A stretch of 64,000 bases of DNA. It comes from Lactococcus protaetiae. GTDB taxonomy: Bacteria > Bacillota > Bacilli > Lactobacillales > Streptococcaceae. Of this stretch, positions 36,237 to 46,248 are shown in pieces. The stretch is taken from the NCBI RefSeq assembly GCF_006965445.1, contig NZ_CP041356.1, forward strand, positions 1,860,001-1,924,000. The letters run 5' to 3'. The translations under genes and the position numbers were made by a program. The notes under the pieces were generated by a model. The model ran no database searches. It had not been told where the DNA came from and was given only the letters and a program-made list of their open reading frames with translations. Every line of letters starts with the position of its first letter. The first letter of the stretch is position 1.

Positions 36237-37418
36237 TCACTCATCTTTTTCAGAAGCTTCTTTGCTTTCTTCATTCAATTGTGCTTTAATCGCTTCAAGT
36301 TGAGCTTGGAGTTCTTCTTTTTCGGAGGGGTGTTCTTCATCGTCTTCATCATCTTTACGGCGTTTCCATAAGAGGAAGAATAGGAAAAGTAGTGCCAAAA
36401 GAATCAGGAGAATTCCCAGCCAAATCAACCAGTTTTTATACCAAGGTTCTGGTTTAACCGTGACATCCTTAGCATTTAATTTTCTTGCCGTTTCTCCAGA
36501 AATTGTAAAGTCTCGCGTAAATTGCCAGCGATAATCAAATTTCTGCGCTTTACCCGCCGCATCTTTATATGAATATTTTCCATTCGCATCTTTTTGACCA
36601 TAGACCGTCATGGTTAAACGATACTTCCCTGCCTCAAGACGCTTTCCTTCGCCAATCGCAATAGGATAATCAAAATTAGTATTAGGAGCCATCTGCATCA
36701 TTTCTTTATTTGCAGTATAGGACAAACTCGTATTACTCAATCCCTTAATCGTTGCTTGCGCATACATTTGATTAAGGTATCCTGCATTTGGATTTTGTAG
36801 ATTAGCATTAATGACATTTCTATAGTTCACTTGGCCTGGAGCCACAGCGTTCATTTTTAAATCTGGTGCAACCCCTGTTTTATCTTGTTGCATCAAAAGT
36901 GCAACGACATACGCATATTTATTTTGAATACTCAAACCTTTAGATTTGGAGTCTGTTGTGCCAGAATCTTTTTCTTTAAACGTAATCCCACCTGCGATAA
37001 CCCCTTTAAAAGTTTCATCAGGCATCTTAACATTAATTTTTACCTGTTGTGATGATTTTGGAGTAAGGGTAATTTCTTTGGGCATCGTCGCATAGTCTGC
37101 AAGATTGTACTTTAAAGTGCGATCTGGCTTAATCTTATTTGGAGAATATTCGATGACGCCATTAATATTCGTTGTGGCACTTGCGATTGCTTCTTCAACA
37201 ATTACCGTTTTCTCTGTTGAGTTTTTGAGTGTAACGGTCAAAGTCTGAGATTGACCAGGGGTCATTTCTAAATTGAAATACCCACTTTGACCGATTTGAT
37301 TTTCTGGGAGAACGGGGTTCACCGAGAAGTTAAACTCGTTGGCATAAGCCACTTTACTAATTGCTCCAAGAGTAAAGATTGTCGCAATTAATAACAAAAT
37401 TTTTCTATAATTTTTCAT
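36237..37418 (-). CDS. DUF916/DUF3324 WxL-interacting protein (CscA type)
   Basis: A 393-residue surface protein. Residues 1-26 are a signal peptide. DUF916 follows (FSVNPVLPENQIGQSGYFNL, MTPGQSQTLTVTLKNSTEK), which binds peptidoglycan and WxL proteins, then DUF3324 to about 320. One TM lies at about 330-351, and a 42-residue, strongly charged cytoplasmic tail ends the protein. It is the expected anchor partner of the WxL proteins upstream. The tail, with a helical EKEELQAQLEAIKAQLNEE stretch, could contact the cytoplasmic coiled-coil proteins encoded next. Confidence 0.85.
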   Translation of the reverse strand: MKNYRKILLLIATIFTLGAISKVAYANEFNFSVNPVLPENQIGQSGYFNLEMTPGQSQTLTVTLKNSTEKTVIVEEAIASATTNINGVIEYSPNKIKPDRTLKYNLADYATMPKEITLTPKSSQQVKINVKMPDETFKGVIAGGITFKEKDSGTTDSKSKGLSIQNKYAYVVALLMQQDKTGVAPDLKMNAVAPGQVNYRNVINANLQNPNAGYLNQMYAQATIKGLSNTSLSYTANKEMMQMAPNTNFDYPIAIGEGKRLEAGKYRLTMTVYGQKDANGKYSYKDAAGKAQKFDYRWQFTRDFTISGETARKLNAKDVTVKPEPWYKNWLIWLGILLILLALLFLFFLLWKRRKDDEDDEEHPSEKEELQAQLEAIKAQLNEESKEASEKDE

Positions 37419-37556
37419 TATTCCCTCTTTCTAAAAATGTAGCGATACATTCTATTAGTCAATCGTTGTCTTACTATAAATATAAAATAAGTCCGTTGTT
37501 CTAAATGGAAATTGCTTTCCATTTAGAACAAAAATACAAATTAACCAATCCTTCTA

Positions 37557-40500
37557 TTAATTGGTGGGTACATCATTGAGAGACCAAGTCAATTGTCCTT
37601 CGTAAGTTCCTTTTTCTTGACTCTGTACAGGGATATTCAGTTGAATACCTTGTCCAGTGCCTGAATTCCAATTTTGATTCAAATTGAATGTACCGGTTGT
37701 TGGTGCTGTATTTGCGTAAATTTGCATAGCAGCACTTGTAATTTGTTGGCTTCCTGTTCCATTCTTGAAGATAAGATATGGAGCAAGATTATTTCCATTT
37801 GTGACCCCTTGCAAATCTTGGGTTTGTGCAACAGTAACGTCCCAAGGTTTAAGCCCTGTTCCTGTGCGAGTATCTGTGACGGTCACATCACTTGAAGGAC
37901 TTTGTGCCCAAGCAACCAAAGGTTTTGGACTAACATTTAATGTTCCAAAGTCATACATCGTAGGAGTGGTTAAACTAATTGATCCAAAGCTTAAATTAAT
38001 AGTGATCTCTTTTGATACACCATTGTAAGTATAAGTTACAGGATGGATATTTCCATTTTCATCAATGATTGGATTATCAGCCGTAATGGTTTGTAAAGTA
38101 CCGACTAAACCTACCGGAGTAGAAATTGTCGGATCTTCTATTGTGCCATCTGCTTTGAAGCCCAAAGCATAAGTCCAATTTCCATCTAAATCGGCTTGAT
38201 TTTTAAGCGCATTAGCCTCATCCCCTGTCATACTTGTATCATAAGCATTCACAGCAGTCTGATGGTCTGATGAAATAACCGCAGCTTGTGGAACAACAAC
38301 AATATTACTTTTAGCCGTACTACTGCCCAGTGTCCAAGTCATTGGAACTTCTGCATAAGACTGACCTTGAGCATTTGTCCCTGAGGAAGTAGGGTCTTGA
38401 ATCGTCGTACCTGCATTGTTAATTGTCGATAAAGTCCCATCACTCACAGTAATATCGGACATTACTCCTACCCCTTTCAAACCAACAATTTGTTGGAGTT
38501 GAGTCTGAGTTAATGAGGAGGCATTTGTTCCTGAACTGGTATTAGGTAGGATATAATTTCCTGCACTCAACGAAGTTGTATTATCTGTGACCACATTTTG
38601 AATAATATAACTCCCAAAAGTGGTTTGGTCATTCGAGCCGTTTTGTTGGTTCCCTGTGAAGTAATCTCCCGTAGCAAAATTACGTGTGGCTCCTGTGGTC
38701 CCCGCACTGACATCGAAATTAGGATTTGTTTGGGGGTAGTTGTTCAAAACTCGTCCATCAAATCCAGATGCTGTTCTAGATTTGATGTAGTATGGCGATT
38801 GACTTGTGAACGTAAAAGGATTACTTGTACTATCACTATATCCCATGACATACATTACTTTCATAGAGCTAGCATTTGTATCAGCTGCAACTGAAGCCCA
38901 TGCTTGCATTGCCTGTCCAGCGACGGGTGTACCTGTTGTAATATTTGATTTCAGATGATGTTGCCAGTAACCAGAGCCAGCATCTCCTGTCATATTATAT
39001 ACACGAATTTGTCCAGGAATCACATAGCCAATCCATGTGGGATTGCTAGGTGATGAGAGTGAATTCATTGTATAATCTCCTAGAAAAGCGTAATTCCTTG
39101 TTATATCAACACCTGAGAAGTTATCTGGTGTAATATTCGCCGCACCAGATTTTGTGGAAGTATCTCCACCATTGAAAGTTAACACAGGAAATCCTGATTG
39201 TTGTCCCCAATAAGCTCCACCGTAACTATTGCTAATGTTTGTAGGAGGAGTGCCTGTAGGATCCCAGAATAAATTCCCATTATTAGTTGACATATCCAAA
39301 TCTGAAAGGTTAATTAATCCCGATGTTTGAACATAAGGCGTAGATAATGTGGCATTTGGATAAACGATTAATTTACTACCAGATACAACAGATGATGTGG
39401 AAGTAATTCCAAGCGTGGAATTGCTATCCATTTGAATCGTTCCGTGCTTCGAGTATGTCGCTGCATGATTCGCAGCTGTAGCTCCACCCCCATTTTTAAA
39501 GGAACCTGCCACATTAACTGTAGCTTGTGAGGTCAGTTCTGCACTATTGAAATTAATCAACGAACCATTAATTGTGATTGGATTGTGAGAAGTATTATTT
39601 CCCAGTGTGACTATTGATTTATTGGTATTAGCCGATGCAATCGCATCTGTCAAATTATCACTACTTCCACCTGAAGAGACCGTTCCTGAGATAGTTGTCC
39701 CATCTCCGACTTCAATATTGGTATTATAGAGCTGACCAGATGAGGGCATAGCAACGTAATTTGTTGCATAGAGGGAATCTACTGTGTTTCCGTCTGCATT
39801 AATATTCATATTGATTGTTCCAATATTAGTATATGTGCTACTTGAACCATTAGATTGACCATCACCATAAATGACAGCTCCATTCAAAACATTACCAGAA
39901 GAAGAATTTGCAGAGATATTAACAGTGATACTATTATTTACTCCCGAACCGACATGGGTTGCTGTATTATTATATCCAGCGCCTCCTGATAGATAGGTTC
40001 CTGAAGGTAATTTAAAAGTTGAACCAGTTGCTCCTGTTAAATCCAAATTAAGTGTTGTACTACCTAGAATAGATGAGCTTCCATTAAAGAATGGCCCACC
40101 ACATAGTTGCTTAGTTCCTGTACGCGGACTGCCTGAGAAGTCACCACCGTAAACATTTACAGTAGAGTCACCTGCAATTGTTTCTGTTCCAGCTTGCCCG
40201 TAGTTACCACCAGCTATAGCGTTGATTGACCCATTATAAACATTAACCGTTGCATTATTAGTATTGTACAAATCGCCCCATGAACCACCTGATAGAAACC
40301 AGTTTACTTGTCCCATATTAACTTGAGCTGTAGTAGATCCCCATCTAGTTGTTCCTGTGTAGCCCCCTCCTTCAAGGGTATCAACAATACCACCATTCAA
40401 AATGTTATAGGAATTACCGACTTGGCTACCGTTAGATTGTCCACCGTAAGTCCAACGTGAAATATCATTATTATGAATTAAATAACAATCTCCATTTTGT

Positions 40501-42512
40501 AAAAATGCTTGACGATAGGTCCAAACGGTACCACCTCCACCCCAAAGGTCCCAACCTGAATTATAGGCAGAGTTGATGTCGGTCTTACCATAGGCTACTG
40601 TTCCCTGAGAAGCAAGGGTTGTTTCTGCTGTGCCCCCCATCGCTGTACAATATACAACTCCTGCTCCTCCAACGGAGTTGTCAGGATTAGATGTTCCTGC
40701 TTCAAGAACAGATTGACCTTGAAGATATCCATTAGAACTTGCACCATAAGAATATCCCGTCCAGTCATTGTTACCTCCACCAGAAGTGGTAGACATAACC
40801 CCTGATTGTTCCCATGTATAGATATTTCCATAAATGGCATTACTTGTTATTTTCTGAGCATTAGCAATAACTGTACTTGTAGGAATTTGTGCATAGGCCT
40901 TTGCATCAGTGACTGTAACAGCACTATCTAAGCCTGTTTGACTCCCCAATCCCCATTGCGCTGGAGAAATTTTTAATGAGTCATGTCCATTCCCGCCAAC
41001 AACACCATACACAGCTCCTGCTGTACCTGTAGAAAAGGCTGATTTTATGTAATTTGTAATATTGGCATAAATAAGCCCCTGTGCTGCACTTGTCGTACTG
41101 GTAGCTGCACCATACGTATTTGCAGTTCCAGAATTAGCACCTGTAAAAAGCGCCTGTCCAGTAGTAAATAGTGATGTATCATAGCTATTAGATATGACAT
41201 TCCCCGCACCTAATGTTCCGATATTACCTTGAAAAGAGCCACCGTTATAATCAGAAAAAGGAGAGGTACCATTAATATTACTTGAAGTGCTTGTCCAGCC
41301 TCCAACACCAGTTAGTGTATTATAAATAGAGCCCAAGATATTACCGTAGCAAGCACCTCCTTGATAGAGTTGATAGCGTGCGTTAGCGCTTGTCGATTTA
41401 ACATAGGTTGTAACAGTCCCATTTACTTTTACTGGAGAAGCAGATGTACCAATGCCTCCTCCGTAAATATTTGTTACTTGAGCAGCAATTGCACCATTTA
41501 TATCCAGGTTAGTATTTCCATTAATGGTACTACCTGCCGCACTCCCCCCTGTTACATTATTGAGGGTTGACGATGCCTGAGCAATCGTAACATGAGTATC
41601 TCCGGAAATTGTTCCACCAGATGAATTACCTCCATAGATGTTCCAGCCTGCAGTATTTCCTGTTGCTCCAATATAAATGTTAGTATCACCAGAAATATTT
41701 GTACTATCTGTACCTCCATAAATATTCGGAGCACCTGTAATCCAAGAGCCATTAGTTGTCGCAAAAGCATTCCCTTGAGCATAAATATTATCACCGCTAG
41801 CAGCGACAGTCACATTACGGAATATCGTAGGTACTCCAAAATAAACATTGGTCGGTAGTGTTACAGTGTAATTTGTACCCGGTGCTTGAGAAGTGTTTGA
41901 ATTCGTCAAAGAATCTGCTGAGTTAGATACCCATGTTAAGCTTTTAGCATGACCAACAAGTGTACTAAACGTCATACTGGTTGCACTTGGTGCAGAAACA
42001 GGAGTCTTGACTACTGAGTTATTTAAAGTTGTATTACTACCAAAATAAAGTACAAAATCTGAAGTACTCGCATTAGAGGCGCTATACATCATATATAATG
42101 CTTGTTGAACACCTGCATCCGTTGCGGGAAAACTACCGAGAAGCGTACCATTCTGAACAGCAGTAACCTGATTTGCTGGTAAAGTTAATCCACCTATACT
42201 TTGCTGCCATCCAAAACTATTGGGAGCAATTGCATCACTAACTGTGTTTTGAGGAAGGGGTGTACGACTAGGTTGTGAAACCGATTTACCATTAAAAGTA
42301 CTACTAGTGGGAACAACGCTTTTAAGCATGGTACTCATACTAGTATTTGACGTTGTCGCTCCTACTTCTTGAGGTGATAACATCTTCCCAAGAGATGTTG
42401 GCGTAACACGTCCGCTACTAAAAGCTTGAGGAATTGCCCCCAAGTTCATAGATGGGACCAATGCCAGCAACATTGCAAAAGTCACAAGTTTAAATTTGTT
42501 TTTTCTTTGCAT
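37557..42512 (-). CDS. Giant WxL-domain surface adhesin with beta-helix-like repeats (1651 residues)
   Basis: A signal peptide (about residues 1-35) is followed by about 900 residues rich in Ser, Thr, Asn and Gly with recurring NIYGG, SGDTNIYI and GNTNLDING motifs. This pattern resembles pectate-lyase-like beta-helix adhesins. The C-terminal 200 residues are a WxL domain ending in QLTWSLNDVPTN; the distal motif is altered (KPWDVTV, so W-x-V). The C-rich run at 40627-40632 is intact, so the frame is unbroken. It probably binds peptidoglycan non-covalently through WxL. The substrate is unknown. Confidence 0.85.
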   Translation of the reverse strand: MQRKNKFKLVTFAMLLALVPSMNLGAIPQAFSSGRVTPTSLGKMLSPQEVGATTSNTSMSTMLKSVVPTSSTFNGKSVSQPSRTPLPQNTVSDAIAPNSFGWQQSIGGLTLPANQVTAVQNGTLLGSFPATDAGVQQALYMMYSASNASTSDFVLYFGSNTTLNNSVVKTPVSAPSATSMTFSTLVGHAKSLTWVSNSADSLTNSNTSQAPGTNYTVTLPTNVYFGVPTIFRNVTVAASGDNIYAQGNAFATTNGSWITGAPNIYGGTDSTNISGDTNIYIGATGNTAGWNIYGGNSSGGTISGDTHVTIAQASSTLNNVTGGSAAGSTINGNTNLDINGAIAAQVTNIYGGGIGTSASPVKVNGTVTTYVKSTSANARYQLYQGGACYGNILGSIYNTLTGVGGWTSTSSNINGTSPFSDYNGGSFQGNIGTLGAGNVISNSYDTSLFTTGQALFTGANSGTANTYGAATSTTSAAQGLIYANITNYIKSAFSTGTAGAVYGVVGGNGHDSLKISPAQWGLGSQTGLDSAVTVTDAKAYAQIPTSTVIANAQKITSNAIYGNIYTWEQSGVMSTTSGGGNNDWTGYSYGASSNGYLQGQSVLEAGTSNPDNSVGGAGVVYCTAMGGTAETTLASQGTVAYGKTDINSAYNSGWDLWGGGGTVWTYRQAFLQNGDCYLIHNNDISRWTYGGQSNGSQVGNSYNILNGGIVDTLEGGGYTGTTRWGSTTAQVNMGQVNWFLSGGSWGDLYNTNNATVNVYNGSINAIAGGNYGQAGTETIAGDSTVNVYGGDFSGSPRTGTKQLCGGPFFNGSSSILGSTTLNLDLTGATGSTFKLPSGTYLSGGAGYNNTATHVGSGVNNSITVNISANSSSGNVLNGAVIYGDGQSNGSSSTYTNIGTINMNINADGNTVDSLYATNYVAMPSSGQLYNTNIEVGDGTTISGTVSSGGSSDNLTDAIASANTNKSIVTLGNNTSHNPITINGSLINFNSAELTSQATVNVAGSFKNGGGATAANHAATYSKHGTIQMDSNSTLGITSTSSVVSGSKLIVYPNATLSTPYVQTSGLINLSDLDMSTNNGNLFWDPTGTPPTNISNSYGGAYWGQQSGFPVLTFNGGDTSTKSGAANITPDNFSGVDITRNYAFLGDYTMNSLSSPSNPTWIGYVIPGQIRVYNMTGDAGSGYWQHHLKSNITTGTPVAGQAMQAWASVAADTNASSMKVMYVMGYSDSTSNPFTFTSQSPYYIKSRTASGFDGRVLNNYPQTNPNFDVSAGTTGATRNFATGDYFTGNQQNGSNDQTTFGSYIIQNVVTDNTTSLSAGNYILPNTSSGTNASSLTQTQLQQIVGLKGVGVMSDITVSDGTLSTINNAGTTIQDPTSSGTNAQGQSYAEVPMTWTLGSSTAKSNIVVVPQAAVISSDHQTAVNAYDTSMTGDEANALKNQADLDGNWTYALGFKADGTIEDPTISTPVGLVGTLQTITADNPIIDENGNIHPVTYTYNGVSKEITINLSFGSISLTTPTMYDFGTLNVSPKPLVAWAQSPSSDVTVTDTRTGTGLKPWDVTVAQTQDLQGVTNGNNLAPYLIFKNGTGSQQITSAAMQIYANTAPTTGTFNLNQNWNSGTGQGIQLNIPVQSQEKGTYEGQLTWSLNDVPTN

Positions 42513-42559
42513 GAAATCTCCCTTACTTGTTTCTCACCACTAAACATATTATTAAAAAA

Positions 42560-43315
42560 TTAGTTAGCAGGTGTGTCATCAAGGGTCCATGTAAGGTCTG
42601 CTGTATATTTAGCTGCACCCGCTACACCTGCAGGAACTGCGAGTGTTACGGCTGTATCTTTGGTTGCACCATCTTTGCCACCAAAGTCAAGCAAGCTGTT
42701 ACCTGAACCATGTCCTGCTGTTGCTCCAAGGATTGTGTCTGATTGAACACCTGGTGTCAATACTGTTGACGCTGCTGAAATATCAGCTGGATTTGCTGTA
42801 CCAGCACCTTGAATTTCTGCATCTCCAAGTGTAACTGTTGCGCCTGTAAGTGTTCCATGACCATTAGCAACAAGTCCTGCATCTGAAGTAGTGAAGTCAG
42901 TCATTTGAACTTTTAAGTTCCATCCAGAGAAGGTCCCACGGTTATCCGCTACTTGAACATAGTTTGTACGTGTGGTATCATCATCCAATTTTTGTGCTGC
43001 TGCGTTATAAACTTCTGCTTTATTGCTTACTGGATGACTACCAAAATCAAAGCTTGAGGCATAAACAATCGTCAAACCGCTATCTGGCATTGTTGGCCCT
43101 CCAGGGTTAACACCATCTGGTTCTGTAGGATTTACAGGAACAGTTGGGTCTTGTGGGTCAACTGGTCCTGTTGTATCAGTACCAGGTGTGAATGTGACTT
43201 CACCTTGTGAATTGTAGACTTGTGTTGTTGCAGCACTAGCAATTTGTGGCGCAATAGAAGCTGCCAAAAGTCCAAGTGTGGCTAATGAAATATATTTTAC
43301 TGCTGATTTAGACAT
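42560..43315 (-). CDS. WxL-domain surface protein (fourth tandem copy)
   Basis: A 251-residue secreted protein. Signal peptide ends near IASAAT (about 29). A proline-rich linker (PVDPQDPTVPVNPTEPDG) leads to a WxL domain whose two motifs are SGWNLKV (W132) and LTWTLDDTPAN (W243). WxL domains attach to the peptidoglycan surface without covalent linkage. It is one of four neighbouring paralogues and is directly upstream of the giant adhesin. Confidence 0.9.
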   Translation of the reverse strand: MSKSAVKYISLATLGLLAASIAPQIASAATTQVYNSQGEVTFTPGTDTTGPVDPQDPTVPVNPTEPDGVNPGGPTMPDSGLTIVYASSFDFGSHPVSNKAEVYNAAAQKLDDDTTRTNYVQVADNRGTFSGWNLKVQMTDFTTSDAGLVANGHGTLTGATVTLGDAEIQGAGTANPADISAASTVLTPGVQSDTILGATAGHGSGNSLLDFGGKDGATKDTAVTLAVPAGVAGAAKYTADLTWTLDDTPAN

Positions 43316-43372
43316 GAAATTGTCCTGCCTTTCTGATATATAAATAAGTTTTTATAGCTTACTCCTCTTGTA

Positions 43373-44131
43373 TTAAGTGGGAGTATTAGTTGGTAAATCA
43401 GATAAAATCCAATTTAGTGTTGTTGTATAAGCTGCTGCATCTTTTGGTGTCGTACCGGGGACAAATAGTGTTACATCTGGAGTGAGTCCATCCTTCGTAA
43501 TACTGGTTTGACTTCCCCAACGAATCACCCAAGTCCCTGCACCTTCACCAGATGTAGCAAGTGCGACTTGCGTTTCTACACCTGGAATTAAGCGGAGTAC
43601 TTCTTGAGCTTTGGGAGCAGATGTTCCATTTGTAGATGCTGGAACTGGATTTCTCAAAGAAATCGCAGAGCCGTTAAGCGTTTTATATTTCTGAGGACCT
43701 GTAGCAACTTGCGTAAATTGAGAAGTTTCTACAACTTTTAAAGCCCAACCCGAAAATGTGCCACGTCTATCTGTTACTTGGACGTAATTGGGCGTTAAAG
43801 TATCTGAATTAAAATACTTTTGAGCTTTCGCAAGGTAAGTTTGGTCTTCATTTGAGATATCGTGAGTTCCAAAATCAAAGCTTGATGCAAAATCGATTGT
43901 AAGTGGGCCATCACCGCCAGGAGTAGGTTTTGAACCGTCTGGATTCTGTGGATCTACAGGAAGTGTAGGATCAGGTGTATTAGGATCTACAGGAGGTTGA
44001 ACCCCACTTCCTGTACTAAATCCAACAATTCCTTGTGAATCATAGGTCTGAGTTGTGGCGGCGTAAGCTTTATGAGCTAAACCCAATGAAATCAGGATGA
44101 GAGGCACGCTTAACAATGTTATTTTTTTCAC
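43373..44131 (-). CDS. WxL-domain surface protein (third tandem copy)
   Basis: A 252-residue secreted protein. Signal peptide to about residue 24 (HKAYAAT), Pro/Asp linker (PPVDPNTPDPTLPVDPQNPD), then WxL motifs SGWALKV (W129) and LNWILSDLPTN (W241). The start is a GTG with AAAGGAGG upstream. It is closest in design to the copy at 42560-43315 (both have the TQ.Y.SQG N-terminal strand). Confidence 0.9.
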   Translation of the reverse strand: MKKITLLSVPLILISLGLAHKAYAATTQTYDSQGIVGFSTGSGVQPPVDPNTPDPTLPVDPQNPDGSKPTPGGDGPLTIDFASSFDFGTHDISNEDQTYLAKAQKYFNSDTLTPNYVQVTDRRGTFSGWALKVVETSQFTQVATGPQKYKTLNGSAISLRNPVPASTNGTSAPKAQEVLRLIPGVETQVALATSGEGAGTWVIRWGSQTSITKDGLTPDVTLFVPGTTPKDAAAYTTTLNWILSDLPTNTPT

Positions 44132-44171
44132 AGTACCCTCCTTTTCATGTTATTAAGGTTAAGCAAATGGC

Positions 44172-44963
44172 TTAGTTCCCTGGAGCATTTGTTAATGACC
44201 AATTAAGTTGAGTTGTGTAAGCTGTTGCTTTATTGGTTCCTGCAATAACTTTAAGAGTAATTGGTGATGCTGTTGATACTGCATCATTATCAAGATGTGG
44301 TCCTCCGTTTTCTTGGTAGTCTGCGTTGCCACCAAGACCATAAACCCAAGTTCCCATTCCTTGATTAGTGCCTGCACCTAAAATCTTAGTTGCTGCTGTC
44401 CCTACTGTAAAGCTGTCGGTATTAACATAACCTGGTGTTGCTGCTGTGGTACCATCCGTATAGCCTTTGCTGAAAGATAGTTCTGCTCCAGTCAACTTAT
44501 CTCCATCTGAATTTTGGAATTGGTCACTTTCGGCAACAGTTAGAGTCCAACCATCCCATGTTCCGCGTGTGTCTGTTACTTGGACATAGTTAGGACGGGT
44601 AATATCAACATCGTTTCCATCTTTATCTTTGCTAATCCATTGAGCATGGGCATAATAAGTTGCATCATTAGATGAAATCTTCTGTGTACCAAAGCTCAAA
44701 CTTGAGGCAAAGTCAATAGAAAGTGCGCCACCTGTCCCTGGTGCTGGGTCTGTACCATCAGGATTTGTTGGTCCTACTGGAACTGTCGGATTTAATGGGT
44801 CAACTGGGCTAATCCCTGTATTATCCCCTTCTTCAAAATTAACATAGCCATTAGACGTGTAATCTCCGCCTGTACTTGCAGCACTTACAGTACCAGCAAT
44901 CATAGGTCCCACTACAAGACATGTGGTCAATACTGAAGCTGATTTCAGTAACATTTTATTCAT
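44172..44963 (-). CDS. WxL-domain surface protein (second tandem copy)
   Basis: A 263-residue secreted protein. Signal peptide to about residue 29 (GTVSAAS), linker SPVDPLNPTVPVGPTNPDG, WxL motifs DGWTLTV (W139) and LNWSLTNAPGN (W255). AAAGGAG precedes the ATG. It shares GGDYTS...VNF with the copy at 45009-45851, so these two look like the most recent pair. Confidence 0.9.
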   Translation of the reverse strand: MNKMLLKSASVLTTCLVVGPMIAGTVSAASTGGDYTSNGYVNFEEGDNTGISPVDPLNPTVPVGPTNPDGTDPAPGTGGALSIDFASSLSFGTQKISSNDATYYAHAQWISKDKDGNDVDITRPNYVQVTDTRGTWDGWTLTVAESDQFQNSDGDKLTGAELSFSKGYTDGTTAATPGYVNTDSFTVGTAATKILGAGTNQGMGTWVYGLGGNADYQENGGPHLDNDAVSTASPITLKVIAGTNKATAYTTQLNWSLTNAPGN

Positions 44964-45008
44964 TAGTTGTCTCCTTTTAAATAATCATATTTTTAATACA
45001 GTATGATT

Positions 45009-45851
45009 TTATTGAGTTACTGCAGATGTGTTACCTGACCAATCATTGCCTGGTACTGCTTGGAGACTCCAATATAAATCTGTTGTATAAGGCGCTGCTT
45101 TTTCTACCAAACCTGCTGGAACTGTTAAACTAATTGCTGATTTTGTCGCAACTTTAGATTGATCTGACGTGTTTGCAGTATCTACTGATGCTGCATCATA
45201 TGCATCTACATCACCAAAGTTGTAAAGCCAGGTTCCTGCCCCTTCATTTTCAGCTGCTGAAACAAGTTTAGTCGCTACACCTGGTGTGAGTGAGCCTGAG
45301 CTTACAACATCACTTGGTGTACCTGCGGTAATTCCATTCCCACCTACAATTGTTCCACCGTTGAAGTTAATTTGTGCTCCAGTAAGTGCATAGCCTGCAT
45401 CTGAAGAACTACCAGATGTCAAGTGAAGATCTGAGGCTTGAGTCAAGGTCAGAGTCCATCCAGCCAAATCTCCTGATTGGTCAGTCACTTGCGCATAGTT
45501 GGGTACAATTTTAGTAACGTCGTCTTTATCTACTACCATGTCAGGGTGAGCATAATAAGTTTGTGCTTGTGTAGAGATTGATTGTGTACCGAAGTAAAGG
45601 GTTGAACCATAGTCAACTGTCAAGTTACCTGATGCTCCTGGGGTTCCTGGATCTACGGGAGTCACTGGATTGGTTGGATCAGTGGGATCAAGAGGGTCTA
45701 CTGGACCTGTTCCTGCTTGCAAAGTAAGGTTGGCACTAGAAGTATAGTCACCACCAGTAGTCGTTGCTGCACCTGCGGTAGAAATAAGCACTGGTCCTGC
45801 AATTAAAAGTGTTGCTAATAGTGCTGAAGATTTTAATACTAATTTGTTCAT
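45009..45851 (-). CDS. WxL-domain surface protein (first tandem copy)
   Basis: A 280-residue secreted protein. Signal peptide to about residue 28 (STAGAAT), linker PVDPLDPTDPTNPVTPVDPG, WxL motifs AGWTLTL (W132) and LYWSLQAVPGN (W261). Unlike its paralogues it has a further 11-residue tail (DWSGNTSAVTQ). TTAAGGAG precedes the ATG. Confidence 0.9.
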   Translation of the reverse strand: MNKLVLKSSALLATLLIAGPVLISTAGAATTTGGDYTSSANLTLQAGTGPVDPLDPTDPTNPVTPVDPGTPGASGNLTVDYGSTLYFGTQSISTQAQTYYAHPDMVVDKDDVTKIVPNYAQVTDQSGDLAGWTLTLTQASDLHLTSGSSSDAGYALTGAQINFNGGTIVGGNGITAGTPSDVVSSGSLTPGVATKLVSAAENEGAGTWLYNFGDVDAYDAASVDTANTSDQSKVATKSAISLTVPAGLVEKAAPYTTDLYWSLQAVPGNDWSGNTSAVTQ

Positions 45852-45936
45852 TAAATGTTTCTCCTTAAATGTTAATCCATTAGAAATAAACTATTTTTCA
45901 AATGGTGAGTAATAAAACTTTGGGTTTAGTATTTTC

Positions 45937-46248
45937 CTATATGGCTTCCCTCCTTCTATACTTTTTATAAACTGTAATGAGGAATAAAAGAATCATTCCT
46001 GCAAAACTCGTTATAACTGAAGAATTTGTTGCATCTCCCGTTTTTGGAAGAATACTTTGCTCCTTAGGAAGAGTGGGTTTAGATTCCGCAGGAGGAACAT
46101 TCTCACCACTAGATGACGGGGGCGTTTTCCAAACACCTGTAAACCCTACACGGCCTTGCGTGTTATACTTTGTTTCGGCTGCGTGAGCGTAAACTGTAGG
46201 CATCATTAAAAGCAACACAAGCAAAGCAAATAAATTTTTTTTGTTCAT
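45937..46248 (-). CDS. Small LPxTG-anchored protein of the WxL cluster (CscD type)
   Basis: A 103-residue precursor. Signal peptide to about residue 23, a short linker rich in Pro and Ser, and a sortase signal LPKTGD followed by a hydrophobic segment (SFAGMILLFLITVY) and KKYRRR. Its N-terminal strand (TKYNTQGRVGFTG) resembles the start of the WxL proteins. Small LPxTG proteins are standard members of csc clusters. It is the first gene of the surface operon, with AGGAG before the ATG. Confidence 0.88.
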   Translation of the reverse strand: MNKKNLFALLVLLLMMPTVYAHAAETKYNTQGRVGFTGVWKTPPSSSGENVPPAESKPTLPKEQSILPKTGDATNSSVITSFAGMILLFLITVYKKYRRREAI

